Positions 57,961-64,000 of a stretch of 64,000 bases of DNA are shown in pieces. The DNA is from Diadophis punctatus similis (taxonomy: Eukaryota; Chordata; Lepidosauria; Squamata; Dipsadidae): contig JALIGW010000002.1 in the NCBI GenBank assembly GCA_023053685.1, positions 42,147,220-42,211,219 of the forward strand. Reading direction: 5' to 3'. The notes under the pieces were generated by a model. It searched no databases, was not told where the DNA came from, and saw nothing but the letters and a program-made list of their open reading frames with translations. Each line of letters begins with the position of its first letter. Position 1 is the first letter of the stretch. Both the position numbers and the translations under genes were made by a program.

Positions 57961-58606
57961 CAGCAGGCATTCTTTCAGCAATAAAAGAGACTATTTTAAG
58001 CAAAGGTTCTTGGGCGTTTATCAGCGCTGTCTAAAGGGACCGAGAATAGTGAGAAACTTGTGGTTTCAATTTTGTATCATGATGCTTAAAAAGAAGGTGT
58101 GAAAAGGGCAAGCAATCAGAATGTTAAAATATTACATGTTCTATGATACAAAAATGGAACCTTGATTTATCCTGAGTAAATCAAACACATTCATCAAAAC
58201 AGCCCTTTGGTGCAATGGTGTAATTTGTACCATGGCCTGGAGCAAGGCGTTTTCCCATATTTCAGACACATTCATGCTATGTTGAAAATGCATGAAATGT
58301 GGTTATCTCTATACATTTGGCCAACTCAGCTTTAAATCTCCCAAAAATGACTCAAACTCTGTAGGAATGAGAGGTTCCTTTCCATTTAGAAAAAAAACAA
58401 ATGTTCTACACAAATAATTATTAGAGGTAGCCGTCACTTAAAAACCCTGATTGGGACTGATAACTCCATCTCTAAATAAAGTAGCTAAGTCATATATTTC
58501 ATGGCTGTGCCTGTGTTTTTCCCTCAGGATAGAAACTATACCACTCAATTTCACACCTTCAGCTTTGGTTTGCTTTCTAACCACTCCACTATTCATTGTA
58601 ATGTAA
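57961..58606. other. Intergenic, nothing recognised
   Basis: No supported feature. Confidence 0.4.
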
Positions 58607-58838
58607 GAACCATGATGGCGCAGTGGTTAGAATGTAGTATTGCAGACTACTTCTGGTGACTGCTGGCTGCCGTTCAAGTCTCACCAGCTCAAGGTTGACT
58701 CAGCCTTCCATCTTTCCGAGGTCGGTAAAATTAGGACCCAGATTGTTGGGGGCAATATGTTGACACTGTAAACCTCTTAGAGAGGGCTGTAAAACACTCT
58801 GTGGCAGTATATAAGTCTAAGAGCTATTGCTATTGTAA
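58607..58838 (+). mobile_element. Sauria-type SINE
   Basis: ATGGCGCAGTGGTTAGAATG (box A), CGTTCAAGTCTCACC (box B), AAGGTTGACTCAGCCTTCCA, AGGACCCAGATTGTTGGGGG, AGAGAGGGCTGTAAAACAC, tail AAGTCTAAGAGCTATTGCTA. Well preserved. Confidence 0.93.
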
Positions 58839-59754
58839 TGGTCAAGTGTTTGCTTACCTGTACTCATTGAAAGCAATGCAATCATGCTAACAGCCTGGAA
58901 CTGAGAGCTACAGGCACTCTACCCAACAGCTTATTCTACTTAAACCACTTTCTCTCTCATCTCTTTGCTCTGTGATGTGATGTGATGTGATGTGGGAGGA
59001 AGCAAGTAATTTTTTGTAGGCAATCTCTTCTTTGCCTGACCCCCTCTCACTTCTGGCACATTGCTTTCAATGTGTGGAATAGTAAACAACTTACTCTCTT
59101 GAAATCCCTTCCAACTTTTCAAGAGCTGAGATTCATTTTTTTTCTAGGAATTGTACAACTGGCCTCCACACAATTCGATCCCCAGAAAAATGTTGCTGTT
59201 TTAAAGATTTGCAAACAGTGTTATGTTTGGAAGCTTGGGCATTCCTTATAAGCACCATATTTTTAACTAAATCTGAGACACTACATAAACATAAGCTGAT
59301 CCCACATAACTTGAGTATTAGTTAATCAAAATTTATGATATTTGAAAGAACACATGTCCAAGCTTCCTTTCAGACATGCAATCTCCCTGGGTGATTTTGG
59401 ACCAAGAGTATTTCTTGTTCAATATACATCACAAAATTGTTATTTGGGAATAAAGCTGGAGAAAGGTATACTGCTTATGCCAATCCATAGGAAAAGTGTA
59501 GGATATACAATAAATGTAACAAATAAAATATTTATCAATAAAAGTTTGCTAGGAAATGTTTGTTAGGAGAATAGCTTAGCAAAAATCCTGGAAGGGTAGT
59601 AAACATGAAAAAGTGATCTGCCCTTTAGATACATATTACTAACAATCATTTCAGTAGAGATCCACTGTGCAAGGCAGTACTACCTCCACTTAGCTGTAGC
59701 ATCAGGCAGGACATGGATAGCTGAAGCTGAATTTAAATGGCCACCATGAAAATT
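58839..59754. other. Intergenic
   Basis: Contains a short (TGTGA)n run at 58972-58995. No other feature. Confidence 0.45.
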
Positions 59755-60090
59755 TATCTTATTTATTTATTTATTTATTATTTATTATTGGTTCTTCTAT
59801 GCCGCCCTACTCCCGAGGGACTCAGGGCGGCGTACAACAAATTTTACGAGAACACTAATAATAAACAGAAATTTAAAATGGCAATTAAAAATGTACAAAA
59901 CGTTAAAAATATTCACCATCAGTCATACCGGGGGGGAGCTCAGATTGGAATTAGTCTCCTCTCCCCGCCTGCAGGAAGAGCCATGTCTTGATGGCTTTTC
60001 GGAAGGCCAGCAGAGTGGGGATGGTTCGGGTCTCTGGGGGAAGTTGGTTCCAGAGCACGGGCCCCCCCACATCTTCTTGTTCTTCTTAAA
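59755..60090 (-). mobile_element. L2-like LINE ORF2 C terminus and full 3' UTR
   Basis: The minus strand reads VLWNQLPPETRTIPTLLAF, then RKAIKTWLFLQAGRGD and a stop, then a UTR with TTGTACGCCGCCCTGAGTCC, CTCGGGAGTAGGGCGGCATA and AATAATAAATAATAAATAAA. This is the best-preserved L2-like end here and the key for recognising the other tails. 5' truncated near 60070. Confidence 0.88.
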
Positions 60091-60845
60091 TGTTATGCAT
60101 TTAATATACGCAGTTCCTTTTTCTTTTCTGACCACAAGGTCTGTCACCAATATATACTGATTCTTCGGTCTGGCTGACTATTGTTCTTCCCCTGGCTAAG
60201 ACCTTTGAGGCAAACACAGGTGCCCCCAGATAACAAAAACAAATCTAAACACTGTAGCAGGAGTTTGATGCATTTCCTTTCAATTGCTAACTGAAGATGG
60301 CAGGAAATAGCTAGTTTTCCTGAGCAATTTTGCCTGTCATCAGTAATAATGCAGGAATGTTTGGAGCATCTGATTTCAGAATATGGACTATGCGACTTTT
60401 GTTTATTTCATTTGTTGGTTTTGTTTCAAAACTTGGGGGAAATTTTGTTTTATTTGAGGTCCCAAGCACTTCACAGCAGCTTACCTGAAAGATCTGATAT
60501 CTATGTTCATCGCTGAGATACATTTGCAAATAACTCTGGAAGCCAGTTGGGAGGTATCTATATTATGGCTCCCTGTCAGAAATTTTGTAGCCTTAGAAAG
60601 AATATTTAGCTGATGCTGTGGGGTCATTTATTGATGCTCATTGAAAATGACAGCTTACTTTGCCGAACATCTCTGCCATTCTCAGGAGGTATGTAGATTT
60701 CACTGCAGGTGGTGGGCACTTTGCCTTAACTGTATCCCTTGATGTCAAAAGTGGTACACCATTTATTCATCATGAAATCTTTCCAGTACTATTGCTTATC
60801 TATCATAAATTATTCTTAAAATTAAATTCTTCATTAATGTGAAGA

Positions 60846-60846
<1 letters not shown>
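60091..60846. other. Intergenic, nothing recognised
   Basis: No supported feature. Confidence 0.4.

Positions 60847-60911
<65 letters not shown>
60847..60911. repeat. (CA)n microsatellite
   Basis: About 32 CA units. Confidence 0.97.
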
Positions 60912-60913
<2 letters not shown>

Positions 60914-61377
60914 TAATACTTCAGGATAGAAGAAATAGATCCAGCTTGGTTTGTAATAACTGTTATACATACTGGGCATTCAGGCACGGAAAGGAAAATA
61001 TTAGGATAAATTACATATTAGGAGTCCTTTTACTTCTCTCCTGTGATGAAAAATCTCTTCATAGCTATTCAATTCCTATTACCTCTGCACAGACCTGAGA
61101 CTATTAAACAGTATAGGTCTCTCAAAATGTAGGGGAAATGCTGTGGTTAAAGCAAACCAAGAGTAGTTTAAAAATAGAATTTGTATTGCAGTGGATTTCT
61201 CCCCAAAGTAGCCCAAAATTCTGCAGGGTGTAAATGAACTATATTAGTATGAAATGATTGTTCAGATTAATTTACATATAACTAAATCTATAATTACCCT
61301 GCATAAATCTGACATACCCTTTTTTTGGATTTCCACCTTCCCATTTCCTGTATATGAATTCCTATGGGTATATGAAT
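60912..61377. other. Intergenic, nothing recognised
   Basis: No supported feature. Confidence 0.4.
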
Positions 61378-61456
61378 GAAGTGTTCCTGGGTGGAAGAAT
61401 TTCAGAAGAAAGTGGAAGCAGTATGCTCCGTCCCATATTTGGGTAGACAAGGTTGC
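61378..61456 (-). mobile_element. Partial copy of the foldback element at 49532
   Basis: GAAGCAGTATGCTCCGTCCC, then ATATTTGGGTAGACAAGG, matches the right arm of 49532-49706. The left arm is absent or diverged. Confidence 0.65.
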
Positions 61457-62706
61457 CCTGATTCACTGGTCTCATTGGAAAAAACACTTAATTTCATCCA
61501 AGGTAACTAGTTAAGCTACTAAGACCTCCTCATGAATGGGGAGATACCATACCTCCTGTTGTTTGTCTGGAATCTCAATGGGATAAAATTGGAGATCTTC
61601 CTTTGGACAAAGAGCTCCAGTTTCTTCTTTTAACCAGGATAATAGTCTCAAAGCAGTCTCAAAGCAGACTCCAGGACAATCCCAACAATAACAGTGAATA
61701 AATAGTGGAATAATAGTGAATAAAAGACATGTTTTTTTAAAAAAAAATCAACAACCTTCAAGTGCTAACAATAATTAATCCACAAATAGGCACAGAGTTA
61801 TAGATGGAAAATATGGGCATAGATAAAATTACATAATTGGGCAAAGCAGCATAGATATAAACAAAGCATCTCTACTGCTGCTGATTCTGCTTTCTCTGCC
61901 AGATTTCCCCAACTGCTGTCAATCTTTCCAGGACTTTCTGTCAGAAGATTTACAAAGAGCAACAAATCAGGGAATAGTCTCCTAAAATTCTTGATGTTCT
62001 CAGGACCTCCAGCTAAATACTGACTGGGAAAAACAAAATTCTAGCTACTTCTTCCAACTTTTGGATTTATATAATACTTTGAGTCAACCATTAACCTTTC
62101 ATCCATTGCTATTGTTTACTGTATCTAGATCAGGTAATTCATATAGATCCCTGCCAAATGTTGAAGGGAAAGATCCACTCTACTACAAGCCTAAATATTA
62201 CCAACATAATGGGCCAGACTACACTAGCATTACATGAAGGGAAAATGATTCTAAGGCTTAGCTGTAGAGCTTAATAAATATTTTTATTCAACTTTTTTTT
62301 TACTTTTGTATCTCTATGTTAGATTTCTGGAATATAATGAGTGAAACAAGCAATAGAATCCTATGTTTCTAGAATTAAAATTTAACTGCAGCTTGATATA
62401 CAAACATGTCTGGATTATCTGAAGTAACATATTTTCTTTCATAGATAGCATAGAAAGATAGTTGACAAGACATTTAATGCACCATTATAACAAGGCACAT
62501 TGATCCCATGGATACTGGGACCCAGCATTACCAGTAGGAAGTATAGAATATAAATTTCTGGGATTGAATGTTAATAAATACTCCCAATAAATATTTAAAA
62601 TAGTGTTATGGAACTTCTTCACCTTGTTATGGTTAGAAATATAGAGAAACAATTGAGGGTGGTTTGGAAAGCATGGTGAAAAAGTGATATAAGTTAATGT
62701 AGTACA
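61457..62706. other. Intergenic, nothing recognised
   Basis: AT-rich unique-looking sequence. Confidence 0.4.

Positions 62707-62708
<2 letters not shown>

Positions 62709-62772
<64 letters not shown>
62709..62772. repeat. (GAT)n microsatellite
   Basis: About 21 GAT units. Confidence 0.97.
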
Positions 62773-62930
62773 CTATCCTTGCTACATCAAGGAGCTGAGG
62801 TGCTTTAAATGGGGTTCTCCTTTATTTTATCCATAGAAGAATATGAGATAGGTTTGCCTGAGAGAAAATCCTTGATCCAAAGTCACTTATACTGTTTTTA
62901 TTGCTGAGAGTGATGAAGAGAATATACATG

Positions 62931-63780
62931 CAGGGGTGGCCAAACCGTGGTGCATACACCAAACATGGCGCATTGGATGATTACAAGTGGCGCATTGCAT
63001 CCTTGCGCCTACTTATTTTTTTAAAATAGGTGTCATAACTGAATCCATCTTAATATTTTCAACACCAAAGTGATCTCAGTTCAATTCATACAGCCTTCGG
63101 TAATGTTCAACTTCTCGGTGTCTGAAACTTAGAATGGAACTTGTGAGATGTTACTTTAGGCGGGTTTACAAACATATGAATATTTTTATCGGTGTTGCCA
63201 TTGCGCGTTCCTGCTCAAAAGATTGCAAACACTGCGCACTAGCAACACATCATGTGTTTGAAGTCACGTGCGAACGAGCGGCGAGCGTTCGATATGGTCA
63301 GTCAGTTCTGTTTGAGCCATCGTGGCGTGGAGTTTGAAGCAGTGTTTTATTGAGTGTACTAGCGTGGTTTTTGTATTGAGAGTGATTGAAACACAGATTC
63401 AAGATTAAATATATATTACGTTTGTCAAAGAAGAGCTACTTTTTCTTGACGCAAACATAGAATTCAAATTCCACATAATTGATATTCTGTGTGATACAAC
63501 GTATGTACTTGTGATCTATTTGTTCTTTTTCACTATTTTTTAGTTTTATACTTTCCTATGCTTAAATTCCTGTTATCCATTACAGTGCAAAAGAAAATTG
63601 AATTGCGTGATTGAGTTATTCCTTTTCCTCCCTTAAGCAAAGCAGATCCTACCCCTATCCCTATTTTACAACCCCAAACGTGAAAGTAAGAAGGTAAAAA
63701 ACGTGCTTGAGTTGTATGGCGCATCTGAACTCGTCTGTGAAAAAATTGGTGCATGGTATGCTTAAGGTTGGCCACCACTG
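62931..63780. mobile_element. 850-bp non-autonomous hAT element
   Basis: The ends CAGGGGTGGCCAAACC and, inverted, CAGTGGTGGCCAACC match. Flanks ATATACAT(G) and ATATACAG suggest an 8-bp duplication with one extra base on the left. Subterminal GGTGCATACACC-type and GGTGCATGG-type words also mirror each other. No transposase; short ORFs (67 and 130 aa) lack family motifs. Confidence 0.8.
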
Positions 63781-63835
63781 ATATACAGTATATGAGATAC
63801 AAATTTGTTGCATTTGAAGCTGAAAGGAACTTGTA

Positions 63836-64000
63836 CAGGTAGTGCTCGACTTGCAACAGTTTATTTAATGACCATTCAAAGTTGCAATGGAATGGCACTG
63901 AAAAAGTGATTGATGACTTTTTCACACTTACGACTATTGCAGCATCCTCATGGTAACATGATCAAAATTCAGATGTTTGCAACTGATTCATATTTATGAT
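63836..64000. mobile_element. Snake-type repeat running off the window
   Basis: It starts CAGGTAGTGCTCGACTTGCA and continues with AGTTGCAATGGAATGGCACT, then GCATCCTCATGGTAACATGA. This is the layout of a common snake MITE-like repeat, reverse-related to that at 53704. The right end is beyond 64000. Confidence 0.65.

Overview
The window is vertebrate nuclear DNA with no recognisable host gene or exon. The mixture of Sauria-type tRNA SINEs, RTE-BovB, CR1, L2-like, L1 and R4/Dong LINEs, a DIRS element, hAT-type miniature elements and very long CT, CA and GATA-like microsatellites points to a squamate, most likely a snake. The species call is inference from repeat content; no marker gene is present.

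Layout. 1-4230 is the 3' part of a Ty3/Gypsy (Mag-like) LTR retrotransposon whose gag-pol reading frame is broken by one in-frame TGA and a 3' frame change; its 3' LTR is 4008-4230. 4.2-41.2 kb is AT-rich intergenic DNA carrying many repeat insertions: L1, CR1, L2-like, R4 and BovB LINE fragments, Sauria SINEs, hAT MITEs with 8-bp target duplications, a 0.94-kb GC-rich foldback element and long microsatellites. 41244-47342 is a nearly complete DIRS retrotransposon: inverted terminal repeats of 103 bp that are identical to each other, an internal complementary region matching both ends, a gag ORF, a reverse transcriptase/RNase H ORF with a methyltransferase-like tail, and a tyrosine recombinase ORF. 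47.3-64 kb returns to repeat-studded intergenic DNA.

How the parts work together. The DIRS element is the only place with long, recognisable, largely intact genes. Its gag would package RNA, the polymerase would copy it, the internal complementary region would template circle closure, and the recombinase would integrate the circle without a target duplication. Two frame changes lie between gag and the reverse transcriptase core: a gag-to-pol -1 overlap that contains a C CCT TTT slippery-type heptamer, and a break at a seven-C run. The hAT MITEs form a family of at least seven copies here. Several carry the palindrome CTGCGCATGCGCAG (an NRF1-type site), and most carry a consensus 5' splice donor near one end, so they could donate promoter and splice signals. 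Several insertions are nested (MITE in MITE, CR1 in CR1, L2 tail in SINE, MITE in R4), giving a relative chronology. All calls were made by eye; no alignment or database search was run.
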